Assembly: GCF_030929555.1 (NCBI RefSeq)
Contig: NZ_JAVFVT010000034.1
Coordinates: 1-64,000, forward strand
Reading direction: 5' to 3'
DNA: 64,000 nucleotides
From: Paenibacillus sp. LHD-117
Lineage (GTDB): Bacteria; Bacillota; Bacilli; Paenibacillales; Paenibacillaceae
Part shown: piece by piece, positions 32,248-41,589 of the stretch
Layout: each line of letters begins with the position of its first letter
How positions within the stretch are numbered: position 1 is the stretch's first letter
Position numbers and translations under genes: made by a program
Notes under the pieces: model-generated
Database searches by the model: none
Told to the model about the DNA's origin: nothing
The model's input: only the letters and a program-made list of their open reading frames with translations

Positions 32248-33543
32248 TTGAACAGAAAAAGATATGTGCTAGTCGGAACGGGCGGGCGCGCCGAGTTTTT
32301 TTACAAAGCGATCGCAAGCCAGTACAGGGAAACGTCGGAGCTCGTGGCATTCTGCGACATGAACCAGACCCGAATGGATTACGCGAACCATCTGCTCGTG
32401 ACCAAATACGATTACGAACCCGTTAGAACCTATCTTCCGGATCGGTTCGACGAAATGATCGAATCGGAGAAGCCGGATGCCGTCATCGTCACGAGCATGG
32501 ACCGGACGCATCATACGTACATTATCCGCGCCATGGAGCTTGGCTGTGACGTCATCACGGAGAAGCCGATGACCGTGGACGAGAAAAAATGCCAGGCAAT
32601 CCTGGACGCGGTCGAGCGCACGGGCCGCAACGTAAGGGTTACGTTCAATTACCGCTACGCTCCGCATCATACGAAAGCCAAAGAGCTTATCGCGCGAGGC
32701 GTCATCGGCAAGGTCACGTCCGTCCACTTCGAATGGCTGCTGAACACGCAGCACGGCGCGGATTATTTCCGCAGATGGCATCGGAACAAAAACAACAGCG
32801 GCGGCCTGCTTGTGCACAAGTCGACGCATCACTTCGACCTCGTGAACTTCTGGATCGGCTCGGAGCCGGAATCCGTCTTCGCGTACGGCGACCTGTTGTT
32901 CTACGGCAGGGAGAACGCGGAGGAGCGCGGCGAGACGAAATTTTACGAACGTGCGACGGGGAACGCGAACGCGCAGGAAGATCCGTTCGCGCTCCATCTG
33001 GACAAGAACGAGAATCTAAAGGCGATGTACCTGGATGCCGAACATGAAGACGGGTACCGGAGAGACCAGAGCGTGTTCGGCGACGGCATTAACATTGAAG
33101 ACACTATGGGCGTGCTGGTGAGATACAAAAACAATGCGATTCTGACCTATTCGCTGAACGCTTATATGCCTTGGGAAGGGTACCGTATCGCGTTCAACGG
33201 CACGAAAGGCCGCATCGAGATGAGCATCATCGAGCAGTCCTACGTCAATGCGGGCGGGGACAAAGCGCTGGAAGGCGCGATCAAAGGGAAAACGATGAAC
33301 GTCTTCCCGATGTTCGGCACTCCTTATACCGTGGAAGTTGAAGAAGGCAAAGGAGGGCACGGCGGCGGGGATCCAGTCTTGCTGAACGATCTGTTCGGCG
33401 TGCCGAAGGAAGATCCGTTCCGCCGGGCGGCGAACCATATCGACGGAGCTAAGTCGATCCTGACCGGTATCGCGGCGAACCGTTCCATAAAGACGGGGCA
33501 AGCGGTCGAGGTCGCAACGCTTGTGAATTTCCATCACGAATAA
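32248..33543 (+). CDS. Gfo/Idh/MocA-family oxidoreductase (long form)
   Basis: A 431-residue member with a TTG start 7 nt after cgggaggg. Residues 5-20 (RYVLVGTGGRAEFFYKAI) form the dinucleotide motif. VIVTSMDRTHHTYIIRAMELGCDVITEKPMT carries the catalytic EKP lysine near 110, and GGLLVHKSTHHFDLVNFWIGSEP the substrate-domain motif with H-x-x-x-H. An insertion of about 70 residues (TKFYERATGNANAQEDPFA...) makes it longer than usual. It is followed 20 bp later by uxaC, so it probably acts on a hexuronate or a derivative. Confidence 0.9.
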   Translation: MNRKRYVLVGTGGRAEFFYKAIASQYRETSELVAFCDMNQTRMDYANHLLVTKYDYEPVRTYLPDRFDEMIESEKPDAVIVTSMDRTHHTYIIRAMELGCDVITEKPMTVDEKKCQAILDAVERTGRNVRVTFNYRYAPHHTKAKELIARGVIGKVTSVHFEWLLNTQHGADYFRRWHRNKNNSGGLLVHKSTHHFDLVNFWIGSEPESVFAYGDLLFYGRENAEERGETKFYERATGNANAQEDPFALHLDKNENLKAMYLDAEHEDGYRRDQSVFGDGINIEDTMGVLVRYKNNAILTYSLNAYMPWEGYRIAFNGTKGRIEMSIIEQSYVNAGGDKALEGAIKGKTMNVFPMFGTPYTVEVEEGKGGHGGGDPVLLNDLFGVPKEDPFRRAANHIDGAKSILTGIAANRSIKTGQAVEVATLVNFHHE

Positions 33544-33563
33544 AAACGGGAGAGTGGACGAGA

Positions 33564-34970
33564 GTGAAACCCTTTTTGGACGAAAACTTCCTGCTCATGA
33601 ACGAAACGGCGGTTAAGCTCTATCACGATTACGCGAAGGAACTGCCGATCATCGATTATCATTGCCATCTCAGCCCGCAGCAAATTTACGAGAATACGAG
33701 TTTCTCCACGATAACGGAGGCTTGGCTCTATGGCGATCATTACAAATGGCGGGCGATGCGCGCGAACGGCGCGGAGGAGCATCTGGTGACGGGCGGAGAG
33801 GGAACGAGCGATTACGACCGCTTCCTCGCTTGGGCGAAGACTGTGCCTCAGACGATCGGCAACCCGCTTTACCAATGGTCGCATCTGGAGCTTAGGCGGT
33901 TCTTCGGCGTGTATGAGATCATCAACGAGGCGAATGCCCCCGCGATCTGGGAGAAAGTGAACGCAAAGCTGGCGACCGGAAACTTCAAAGCCCGCGACTT
34001 GATTCGGATGTCTGGCGTAGAGGTCATCTGCACGACGGACGATCCGGCCGATTCGCTGGAGTACCATCAAAAGATGAAGGAGCTGGACGGGTTCGACACG
34101 CTTGTCTTGCCGTCGTTCCGGCCGGATAAGGCGCTCGAAATCAACCGTCCGACGTTCCTCGGCTGGATCCGGTCGCTCGGCGAAGCAGCGGGCGTCGCAA
34201 TCGTGGACTATTCGGCGCTGCTTGCCGCATTGGAATCGCGGATTCGCTTCTTCCACGAGGTCGGCTGCAGGGTGTCGGACCATGCGTTCGATTACGTGCC
34301 GTTTGCGGAAACTTCGCGCGAAACGGCGTCGGCGATTTTCGCAAAGGCGCTGAGCGGCGAAAACGTGACGCCGGAAGAGGAGAAGCAATACAAGACGTTT
34401 ACGTTCCTCTTCATGGGCAGGCTGTACGCCGAGCTGGGGTGGGCGATGCAGCTCCACATTAACGCGTCCAGAAACAATAACAGCCGCATGTTCCGCAAGC
34501 TTGGGCCGGATACCGGCTTCGACTCCATCGGCGACAGCCCGGTCGCATACCCGCTTACGCGTCTACTGGATGCGCTGGACGGCGACGACGCGCTGCCGAA
34601 AACGATCCTGTATTCCCTGAACGCCAGGGATAACGAGGTGCTCGCCGCCCTCATGGGCAGCTTCCAGGGCGGAGGCGTGCCGGGCAAGCTGCAGCTCGGT
34701 TCGGCATGGTGGTTCAACGATACGAAAAACGGCATGCTGGAGCAGATGAATTCGCTTGCCAATCTGGGCCTGCTAAGCCGGTTCGTCGGCATGCTGACGG
34801 ATTCCCGCAGCTTCCTATCTTACACGCGCCACGAATATTTCCGCCGGTTGCTCTGCAATCTGCTCGGCGAATGGGCCGAGAACGGCGAGGCGCCGGACGA
34901 TATCGAGCTTCTGGGCTCGATCGCGCAGAACATTTCGTACCGTAACGCCAAAGCTTACTTCGGGTTCTAA
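33564..34970 (+). CDS. uxaC: Glucuronate (uronate) isomerase
   Basis: A 468-residue UxaC of normal length, GTG start behind gggagag. It belongs to the amidohydrolase-like metal-dependent family: the metal-binding HCHLSP (HxH) near residue 33, and conserved blocks LYGDHYKWRAMRANG, TDDPADSLEYH, LPSFRPDKAL and LQLHINASRNNN-type (here MQLHINASRNNN). It interconverts D-glucuronate and D-fructuronate, and D-galacturonate and D-tagaturonate, the first step of hexuronate breakdown. The upstream Gfo/Idh/MocA gene is its operon partner; no uxaB/uxuB or kdgK/kdgA is present in the window. A large hairpin follows at 34974. Confidence 0.95.
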   Translation: MKPFLDENFLLMNETAVKLYHDYAKELPIIDYHCHLSPQQIYENTSFSTITEAWLYGDHYKWRAMRANGAEEHLVTGGEGTSDYDRFLAWAKTVPQTIGNPLYQWSHLELRRFFGVYEIINEANAPAIWEKVNAKLATGNFKARDLIRMSGVEVICTTDDPADSLEYHQKMKELDGFDTLVLPSFRPDKALEINRPTFLGWIRSLGEAAGVAIVDYSALLAALESRIRFFHEVGCRVSDHAFDYVPFAETSRETASAIFAKALSGENVTPEEEKQYKTFTFLFMGRLYAELGWAMQLHINASRNNNSRMFRKLGPDTGFDSIGDSPVAYPLTRLLDALDGDDALPKTILYSLNARDNEVLAALMGSFQGGGVPGKLQLGSAWWFNDTKNGMLEQMNSLANLGLLSRFVGMLTDSRSFLSYTRHEYFRRLLCNLLGEWAENGEAPDDIELLGSIAQNISYRNAKAYFGF

Positions 34971-34973
34971 CGA

Positions 34974-35023
34974 AACAGCGTCTTCCGAACCGTCCGTCAG
35001 GACGGGCTTCGGAAGACGCTGTT
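34974..35023. terminator. Long hairpin between convergent genes
   Basis: A 16-bp perfect stem (aacagcgtcttccgaa with ttcggaagacgctgtt) is extended by an inner ccgtcc/ggacgg stem. It has no T-run. It follows uxaC and also contains the last codons and the stop of the minus-strand small gene at 34997. Confidence 0.7.
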
Positions 35024-35221
35024 CGTATATTTGAGCATCTGCGGGCCGGCCATGTTGGCGGCGATGCAGAACCATTCGGTTTGGACAAGCACTTTGCCGA
35101 TCAGATAGAACGCCGTTCCGCCGAGCAGCTCGAAGACAATAAATTCTTTCCACTTCCATGCCGGTACGACGACGATCAGGATATCGTCGTCGTACCGCGC
35201 CAATCGTATCCGCCGTTTCAC
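34997..35221 (-). CDS. 74-residue protein with one membrane helix, unknown function
   Basis: GTG 35221 follows aaggagcg at about 10 nt; the much longer open frame above it is antisense-frame noise inside the aminotransferase gene. The product starts basic (MKRRIRLARY), has a DDDILIVVV stretch encoded by a perfect DNA palindrome, then WKWKEFIVFELLGGTAFYLIGKVLV, a probable helix, and a polar end. It lies 65 bp after argD on the same strand and may be its distal operon partner. I know no family. Confidence 0.6.
   Translation of the reverse strand: MKRRIRLARYDDDILIVVVPAWKWKEFIVFELLGGTAFYLIGKVLVQTEWFCIAANMAGPQMLKYTNSVFRSPS
35163..35196. repeat. Perfect 14-bp inverted repeat inside a coding region
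   Basis: The arms ggtacgacgacgat and atcgtcgtcgtacc are exact reverse complements, separated by caggat. It lies in the 74-residue gene and encodes Y-D-D-D-I on one arm and I-V-V-V-P on the other. Confidence 0.85.
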
Positions 35222-35286
35222 CTGGCGCCCGCTCCTTCGCTCGTTACAATCGTAACTATCGTATGCGGGGCGGCTTATCCAACATG

Positions 35287-36513
35287 CTACGCGATTTCGA
35301 GCAGGGCGGCCGTAAGTACGGCGGCCATCTCGTCGATATGCTCCTTCTCCGCGATCAGCGGCGGCATCAGCCGGATCGTTGATCCTCCCGTGACGTTGAT
35401 AAGCAAGCCAAGATCGAGACAACGTGCGGCAAGCTTCGCGGCAACTCCTTCGGCAACGTCGAACGCGACTAGCAGTCCGAGCCCGCGCGGATCGCGAATA
35501 AGGCCGTGTCCGGCAAGCGGCTGAAGCTTGCTCAGCACATACTTGCCTTGGCGCTCCGCGTTGTCCGCAAGACGACGATCCAGCAGCTCGCGCACGACGG
35601 CAAGTCCCGCGGCCATGCCGAGCGGCTGGCCGATATACGTTCCGCCTTGGTCGCCCGGCTGGAACAAGTCGAACTTCTCGTTCGTCAGCGTCGCCGAGAG
35701 CGGATAACCCCCGCCGATGCCTTTGCCCAGCGTCAGAATATCCGGCTTGATGCCGTAATGCTCGTAGGCGAACAGTTTGCCCGTGCGTCCGAGGCCGGTT
35801 TGGACTTCGTCGAAGATTAAGGCGATGCCGTACATGTCGCATATTTTGCGGAGTCCGTACAGGTAGGATTCGTTCACGGCGTGAACGCCGCCTTCGCCCT
35901 GCACGAGCTCGAGCATAATGGCGCAGGTCCGGTTCGAGACCGCCGCGAAACAGGCGTCCAAATCGCCCATCGGCACATGGATGAAGCCGTCCACCTTAGG
36001 CTCGAACAAGCTCTTCCATTGCGGCTTGCCGGTGGCGGACATCATGGCGAGCGTCCGACCGTGGAAGCCGTTTTTCATCGTAATGATTTCGTACGCGCCG
36101 TCCAGGTTCATCGCGCCGTGCTTGCGCGCCAGCTTCACCGCGCATTCGTTCGCCTCCGCGCCGCTGCTCGCGAAGAAAGCTTTGTCCATGCCGCTAATGT
36201 CCGTCAGCAGCTCCGCGAACCGAATCATCGGCTCGTTATAGTAAGCGGGGCTCGCCAGCACGAGCTGGGCGGATTGCTCGGCCAGCGCATTCCGCAGTGC
36301 GGAGGGGGAATGGCCAAGCGCGTTGACGGCCCATCCACCGACGAAGTCGAGGTACGAGCGTCCTTCCGTATCGTATATATACATGCCTTGACCGCGGGAC
36401 ATAACCACGTCCGGTCTGTTCGCGGTGAACAACAAATGTTTGCGGGCCGCTTGAAGCAGCTCGGCGGTCGTGCTAGCGGCCGTCGTTTTTTCTTGCAATG
36501 ATAGGTTCTCCAT
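35287..36513 (-). CDS. argD: Class III PLP aminotransferase, acetylornithine aminotransferase-like
   Basis: About 408 residues from ATG 36513, 6 nt after ggaggga. Fold-type I, class III: YDTEGRSYLDFVGGWAVNALGHSP near the start, SSGAEANECAVKLARKH for phosphate binding, the FDEVQTGLGRTGKLFAYEHYGIKPDILTLGKGIGGGYP block with the PLP-binding Lys near 255, and GTYIGQPLGMAAGLAV. Length and motifs match ArgD/RocD. The ArgD assignment is preferred over ornithine aminotransferase or an astC-like catabolic form, but the gene is isolated from argJBCD genes, so the exact role is open. Confidence 0.82.
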   Translation of the reverse strand: MENLSLQEKTTAASTTAELLQAARKHLLFTANRPDVVMSRGQGMYIYDTEGRSYLDFVGGWAVNALGHSPSALRNALAEQSAQLVLASPAYYNEPMIRFAELLTDISGMDKAFFASSGAEANECAVKLARKHGAMNLDGAYEIITMKNGFHGRTLAMMSATGKPQWKSLFEPKVDGFIHVPMGDLDACFAAVSNRTCAIMLELVQGEGGVHAVNESYLYGLRKICDMYGIALIFDEVQTGLGRTGKLFAYEHYGIKPDILTLGKGIGGGYPLSATLTNEKFDLFQPGDQGGTYIGQPLGMAAGLAVVRELLDRRLADNAERQGKYVLSKLQPLAGHGLIRDPRGLGLLVAFDVAEGVAAKLAARCLDLGLLINVTGGSTIRLMPPLIAEKEHIDEMAAVLTAALLEIA

Positions 36514-36646
36514 GCCGATCCCTCCATCGATTCGATTCATACTGTATAAATATACACTATATATAATAATTATTCAATAAATTCAATTGTGAAGATTCGA
36601 TGGAAGTTCAGGCACGGGCATGGGAAATGGGAGATCGCTAAAGGAA

Positions 36647-36686
36647 AGAGCCGTCCCGCGTCCATAAGGGACGACGGTCCGGCTCT
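36647..36686 (-). terminator. Hairpin after the SLH protein gene
   Basis: The arms agagccg and cggctct enclose an inner gtccc/gggac stem. On the minus strand it is followed by a T-rich ttccttt segment, 16 bp after the SLH gene stop. Confidence 0.65.
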
Positions 36687-36702
36687 GCATAAAGGATTGC
36701 GT

Positions 36703-38205
36703 TTACTTGCTTTCGAACATGAATCGAACGTCGTCCGTGACGGCCCACGCGCCGACCGGCACGACTTCGTACGTCACTCCGGCGATCAGCTTGCCGCCGT
36801 TCTGGATCTCGAACGTGCCTTCCGCGCCTTTGCGCGTTTGGACTTTGTATTGCGCGCTCAGGTTGGAGCCGTCGGAGCCGTTCAGCTGGACGGAACGGTA
36901 AGCGAACAGTTCATCGCCAGGATCCTGCGAGAGTCGTGCCAGCAACGTCGTCTCGTTCAGCGCCTCTACCGAAGCGATCGTCAGCGGTTCGAAAGCGGAA
37001 GCGACGAAGCTTGCTTCCCGGACTTCGAACCAGTCGGACGATAGCGTATAACGTACGCCGGGCGTAAGCGTCGTGCCTTGCGGCAGACGGAATTTCGGTT
37101 CCTGTTTCCCGTCCGTGGACTGGGTGAAGCCGACGTACGATACGGCGATCGGCTGACCGCTTTCGGGCGTAAGGGTAGCCTTGCGCGTCGCGAGCGAGGA
37201 GATGATCTGCATCGGCTTGCCGTTCAAGCGGTTCTGCTCGTCGAGGATCGCCGCGTTCGCGCCTCTTCCGCCGGCATAAGCGGAAATGATGTAGCCGTAA
37301 TCGATGACGCCGTCCTCGCGCAACGAAGTAACCTCGAACGTGTCGGCCGTGACTTGGCGAACGTCTTTCAGCTGGATAAGCTCATCGTTCGCAGCGATCT
37401 CGAACGACTGGTTTCCTTTGTAATCCAGCGAGTATGCAGGCTCCGTCATCGTCTGCACAGGGACGATGTAAGTCGCGTAGGATCCCGTCTTCAGCCTAGG
37501 CTGATTTACGAGCTGCAAGCCTCCGCTGAACTTGAAGTTGGCGGATGCGGTCGCTGTCGTTTCGTCTGCCAGCGCAAGCGGAGCGTCGAAAGTCACTTCG
37601 AGCGTTATGGCGTTGAGCGCTTTGACCGATAAGATCTTTGCGTCCGCGGAGCGAATCGCGTTCTCCGCGCGAGCCAGCAAGCCGGCCGTCTCGCCCCGAG
37701 TTAATCCGGTCTTGCCGGAGATGGAGAGCTGCTCCATCCAATGGATCACGGATTTTGTGTCGCGCTGCAGCGCTTTGGCGATCATGCCGGCCAGAACGGC
37801 CGAATCCGCCGGTTCGTTCGGAGCAAGCTTGTCCGCCGATTCGACGAGGCCGTGCGAGACCGCGGAAGCGATATACGCATCGTACCAACGGGAGCCGGCC
37901 GTTTGCGAAGCGGATACGGATTCTTCAAGCTCCAGGGCAAGCAGCACCATCTTCATCAATTCCGCGTTCGTGACCGTCTTCTCCGGCCTTATGTCGCCGT
38001 TGCCGTATCCTTGCAGCACGCCTTTCTCGATCAGACGAGCGATGGCATCCGCGTAGGCCGCGTCCAGCTGCGCGGCGGCCGCTTTCTGGTTAGTCGCGAC
38101 CGGAGCCGCCGATGCGGCTTGCGCTTGATAGGGAAGCGCGACTCCTCCGCCCAGCAGAGCGGCGGCCAGCGCGATCACGATTGCTTTTTGATTGACTTTA
38201 TTCAT
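36703..38205 (-). CDS. S-layer-homology (SLH) domain surface protein
   Basis: A 500-residue exported protein. The signal peptide ends near YQAQAASA. SLH-type repeats follow: AAYADAIARLIEKGVLQGYGNGDIRPEKTVTNAELMKMVLLAL, then WYDAYIASAVSHGLVESADKLAPNEPADSAVLAGMIAKAL, and a weaker third (LTRGETAGLLARA), which would bind pyruvylated wall polymer. The C-terminal 320 residues contain beta-rich repeats (VKALNAITLEVTFDAPLAL; VEALNETTLLARLSQ), the bacterial Ig-like arrangement of Paenibacillus surface proteins. No enzyme domain. It lies 150 bp downstream of the OmpR-type two-component pair on the same strand and may be under its control. Confidence 0.88.
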   Translation of the reverse strand: MNKVNQKAIVIALAAALLGGGVALPYQAQAASAAPVATNQKAAAAQLDAAYADAIARLIEKGVLQGYGNGDIRPEKTVTNAELMKMVLLALELEESVSASQTAGSRWYDAYIASAVSHGLVESADKLAPNEPADSAVLAGMIAKALQRDTKSVIHWMEQLSISGKTGLTRGETAGLLARAENAIRSADAKILSVKALNAITLEVTFDAPLALADETTATASANFKFSGGLQLVNQPRLKTGSYATYIVPVQTMTEPAYSLDYKGNQSFEIAANDELIQLKDVRQVTADTFEVTSLREDGVIDYGYIISAYAGGRGANAAILDEQNRLNGKPMQIISSLATRKATLTPESGQPIAVSYVGFTQSTDGKQEPKFRLPQGTTLTPGVRYTLSSDWFEVREASFVASAFEPLTIASVEALNETTLLARLSQDPGDELFAYRSVQLNGSDGSNLSAQYKVQTRKGAEGTFEIQNGGKLIAGVTYEVVPVGAWAVTDDVRFMFESK

Positions 38206-38355
38206 TTTCGATTCCTCCCGCGTTTGTGGTGAAGTGCTATAAGAACAGCATAAACTTCATCGCTAAACGGGAGGATAATAGAATATAAACATTTTCTAAA
38301 CGGAGGGTGAACAAAGCCGAAAGCGGCCTTGGGGCATGCGTTGGCGCCGTCCGGA

Positions 38356-39045
38356 TTAGACGTTGAACCGGTATCCCGCACCCCAGACCGTCTCGATAAA
38401 CTGAGGATTGGAGGGATCCGCTTCGATCTTCTCCCGGATGCGGGAAATATGGACGGTGACCGTGGCGATGTCTCCATTGGAGTCGAAGCCCCATATCCGC
38501 TCGAACAATTCGTCCTTGCCGAACACCCGATTGGGATGGGAGGCAAGGAACAGCAGCACATCGTATTCCCTTGCCGTGAGCGCGATCTCGCGCTCGCGAA
38601 CGTAGACGCGGCGCGAGGACTTGTGGATGGACAGCTCGCGAATGTCGATTCGCTCCGCGTTCGCGACCCGGCCGCCGGCATATCGCTCATAGCGGGCAAG
38701 ATGCGCTTTCGCCCGGGCGACGAGCTCGTTCGGGCTGAACGGCTTCGTGACGAAGTCGTCAGCGCCGAGTCCGAATCCGCGAATTTTATCGATTTCCTCC
38801 TTCTTGGCGGAGACGATGAGAATCGGCAAATCCAGCTTCTCGCGAATCTGCCTGCAAATTTCGAAGCCGTCCATGCCGGGCAGCTGCAGGTCGACGATGA
38901 CCAGCTCGTACGAGCCTCCCAGCGCTTCCGTAAGTCCTGCTCTTCCGTCATTGCATATCGTTACGCGAAAGTCATGAAGTTGGAAGTAATCCCGCTGCAG
39001 CTCCGCGATATAGTCGTCGTCTTCGATGATCAAGATTCGTTTCAT
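38356..39045 (-). CDS. OmpR/PhoB-type response regulator
   Basis: About 229 residues; ATG 39045 behind aagggagc starts MKRILIIEDDDYIAE, while the longer frame runs into the kinase gene. The receiver has the acidic pair, the phosphorylation Asp in VIVDLQLPGMDG near residue 52, Ser-Ala-K in VSAKKEEI and the Lys in VTKPFSPNELVAR. The winged-helix DNA-binding domain spans about 128-228 (ALTAREYDVLLFLASHPNRVFGKDELFERIWG...TVTVHISRIREKI). It follows its kinase by 14 bp, so the kinase comes first, the reverse of the usual order. Confidence 0.92.
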   Translation of the reverse strand: MKRILIIEDDDYIAELQRDYFQLHDFRVTICNDGRAGLTEALGGSYELVIVDLQLPGMDGFEICRQIREKLDLPILIVSAKKEEIDKIRGFGLGADDFVTKPFSPNELVARAKAHLARYERYAGGRVANAERIDIRELSIHKSSRRVYVREREIALTAREYDVLLFLASHPNRVFGKDELFERIWGFDSNGDIATVTVHISRIREKIEADPSNPQFIETVWGAGYRFNV

Positions 39046-39059
39046 TGCTGACAGCTCCC

Positions 39060-40532
39060 TTAAAGATGTTCCGTATGGATTCGTAATGACAAAAACACGG
39101 CCGTTCCCCGGCCTGACGCGGACTCGGCCCATATTTGGCCGCCATGCCCGTCCATGATGCCTTTCGCGATCGCGAGGCCGAGTCCGCTTCCCGGCGTATT
39201 CGGGCTGCGGGAGGGTTCGCCCCGATAGAATCGCTCGAAAATATGGGGGAGTGCCTCGGCATCAATGCCGGGACCATTGTCGGAGATGCGGATGATGGCA
39301 TGCTCGCCGCTTTCCTCCATCCCTATCGTCAAAATCTTCGGATCGTCCTTCATGTATTTCATCCCGTTATCCGCCAAGTTCACGATGACCCGTCTCAGCT
39401 TTTCCCGGTCGGCAAGCACGTGCAAGAGAAGGCTTTCCTCCATCTCCCAGACGAGGGAGACGTTTCTCTGTTCCAGTTCGATCGCCATCTCGCCCAAAGT
39501 CCGGCGAAGGAACGCGCCAAGTTCAAGCCGCTCGAAGGAATAAGGCTCCTTGTTCAAGTCCAGCTTCGAGATAAACAGGAGCTCGTCCACGAGCCGTTCC
39601 ATGTCGGAAGCCCGCGTATGGATCGCATCCACATACCTTTTTAATTTCTCCTCCGTATTCGTTACGCCGTCGCGGATGCCCTCGGCATACCCTTTGATCG
39701 TCGTAATCGGCGTCCTAAGATCATGAGAAATATTGGAGATGAGCCCCTTGCGGTTTTCCTCGTACCGAAGCTGGAGCTGAACCGATTCGTCCAGCTTCGC
39801 CCGCATCGCTTCGAAGCTCATGACGAGTTGTCCGACCTCGTCGCCGGATTGCGGCTTCAGTCGGTAGGTCAGATTGCCCTCCTTGATCAGCTCGGCCGAC
39901 CGTCTAAGCTCGTCGAGCGGCTTTACGATTTTGCGCGTGACATACCGGTAAAGCAGCAGACCCGTTAGCAGCAGCACCGCAACGAAGACGGCGATCAGAA
40001 TCGGCAGAAGGGTGCGGACCAGCTCGGCGAACGGACTTCTCTCGCGCAGCACGTAGATGCTTCCTTTGCCTTCCGCTTCATCCGGGAAGGCGAAGTCGAA
40101 TTTGGCGTAAGAGAAGAAACGGCTCCCGAGATTCATCGTGTTGCGGATGCCGTAATTGCCCATCTCGTAGGGAGGCAGCAGCTTTTCCAGCCCGTCCTCC
40201 CGCAAGGTAGGAGTGGCATAGACGATACGGTCGTTCTCCCGGACGATCAGGCTGGCTTGCACCATTTTCAGCTGGAAATCGTAGCTCTCGAGAATGTCCG
40301 CATCCCTGAGCTGGGCAGGGTCGTGTTTGGCCATGTATTTCAGATCCAGGAAGATGCTTTCCTCCTCGTCGGACAACGGATGAAGGGAATAGTGGATCCG
40401 GTAGAAGCTGCTAATGCTGCGAAAGTCGCCGGTAACGGCAACCGACAGCAAGTAAGCGGCGGCGACGAACAGAATGACGGATACGATGACGACGGAGGAG
40501 AAGGACAATAAGAGACGGAATCGGATGGACAT
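39060..40532 (-). CDS. HAMP-domain sensor histidine kinase
   Basis: About 490 residues; ATG 40532 (MSIRFRLLLSF) is chosen, with gaaggagg about 11 nt upstream. Two helices (about residues 5-30 and 168-195) flank an external sensor of about 135 residues. HAMP at about 190-245 (RYVTRKIVKPLDELRRSAELIKEGNLTYRL), HisKA with the phosphoacceptor in ISNISHDLRTPITTIKGYAEG near 270, HATPase with NLADNGMKYM, DNGPGID, FERFYRG and GSGLGLAIAKGI. It should phosphorylate the regulator encoded 14 bp downstream. Envelope or cell-wall signals are typical; the ligand is unknown. Confidence 0.92.
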   Translation of the reverse strand: MSIRFRLLLSFSSVVIVSVILFVAAAYLLSVAVTGDFRSISSFYRIHYSLHPLSDEEESIFLDLKYMAKHDPAQLRDADILESYDFQLKMVQASLIVRENDRIVYATPTLREDGLEKLLPPYEMGNYGIRNTMNLGSRFFSYAKFDFAFPDEAEGKGSIYVLRERSPFAELVRTLLPILIAVFVAVLLLTGLLLYRYVTRKIVKPLDELRRSAELIKEGNLTYRLKPQSGDEVGQLVMSFEAMRAKLDESVQLQLRYEENRKGLISNISHDLRTPITTIKGYAEGIRDGVTNTEEKLKRYVDAIHTRASDMERLVDELLFISKLDLNKEPYSFERLELGAFLRRTLGEMAIELEQRNVSLVWEMEESLLLHVLADREKLRRVIVNLADNGMKYMKDDPKILTIGMEESGEHAIIRISDNGPGIDAEALPHIFERFYRGEPSRSPNTPGSGLGLAIAKGIMDGHGGQIWAESASGRGTAVFLSLRIHTEHL

Positions 40533-40723
40533 CGGGCGTTTGGCCTCCTTCAAAAAGGACATTCGAATACGTTATCGCGTTTTGTTCGCCATTGTCGCAT
40601 AGAAGAGGGCAGGATGCAACTCGGGCATCTATGGGGAACGTTCCGAAATGTCTTTTTAAGTTTGAAAATGTGTGTTATTATAAAAACGAACATAAACAAA
40701 CTTATTTTTAGGAGGCATCATTT

Positions 40724-41554
40724 ATGGATATTCGCCATACGACCAATCCGACGGACGTGAAGCAATACGATACAGAGAGACTGCGCGGGGAGTTTCTGAT
40801 CGAAAGCCTATTCGAGCCAAATCAGCTGAAAATGACGTATACGCACTACGATCGCATGGTTGTCGGCGGCGCGCTGCCGGTCGGCGAAGAAATCGTTTTG
40901 GAGGCGGGGGATGCGCTCAAAACGGATTATTTCCTGGAGCGCCGCGAAATCGGCTTCCTCAGCATCGGCGGCCCGGCGATCATTACGGTCGAAGGCGAAG
41001 CCTACGAGCTGGATAAGCTGGATGTCCTTTACGTTGGCAAAGGCAAACGCGACGTGAAGCTGGCGAGCAAGGATGCCGAAAACCCTGCGAAGCTGTACTT
41101 CTGCTCCGCGCTGGCGCATGCCGAGCTGCCTACCCGCAAGATGACGCGCGAAGAAGCGAACCCGCTTTACCTCGGGGCTCAGGAAACGTCCAACGAGCGC
41201 ATTTTGTACAAATACATTCACGCCGACGGCATCCAAAGCTGCCAGCTCATGTTAGGCGTGACCAGCCTGCAGACGGGCAGCGTCTGGAATACGATGCCTT
41301 CGCACGTGCATGACCGCCGCATGGAAGCTTACCTGTATTTCGATATGGCCGAAGAAACCCGTATCTTCCATATGATGGGCGAGCCATCCGAAACGCGCCA
41401 TCTGGTCGTGGCTAACGAGCAGGCGATCATTTCGCCTCCGTGGTCGATCCATTCCGGTGTAGGCACGAGCAACTATACGTTCTGCTGGTCGATGGCCGGC
41501 GAGAACTACACGTTCACCGACATGGACGTTGTCCCTGCAAGCAAACTGAAGTAG
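40724..41554 (+). CDS. kduI: 5-dehydro-4-deoxy-D-glucuronate isomerase
   Basis: A 276-residue KduI, the usual length, behind aggaggca. The zinc-binding cupin segment TMPSHVHDRRMEAYLYF (near residues 190-205) gives HxH...E, and the last His lies in SIHSGVGTSNYTF. It opens with MDIRHTTNPTDVKQYDTERLR, standard for KduI. It isomerises 5-keto-4-deoxyuronate from pectin lyase products to 2,5-diketo-3-deoxygluconate, the substrate of KduD, encoded two genes downstream. A palindrome ggaacgttcc at 40636-40645 and an AT-rich region with cgaacataaacaaac precede the gene and could hold the DeoR operator. Confidence 0.95.
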   Translation: MDIRHTTNPTDVKQYDTERLRGEFLIESLFEPNQLKMTYTHYDRMVVGGALPVGEEIVLEAGDALKTDYFLERREIGFLSIGGPAIITVEGEAYELDKLDVLYVGKGKRDVKLASKDAENPAKLYFCSALAHAELPTRKMTREEANPLYLGAQETSNERILYKYIHADGIQSCQLMLGVTSLQTGSVWNTMPSHVHDRRMEAYLYFDMAEETRIFHMMGEPSETRHLVVANEQAIISPPWSIHSGVGTSNYTFCWSMAGENYTFTDMDVVPASKLK

Positions 41555-41589
41555 AATGGCTCCATGAAGCATAGTGGAGGAGGGGCGCC

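Noticed and set aside
35222..35842. Upstream part of the long minus-strand frame 34997-35842
   Set aside because: It is an out-of-frame shadow of the aminotransferase gene, rich in Arg. Only the distal part after GTG 35221 with its ribosome site looks real.
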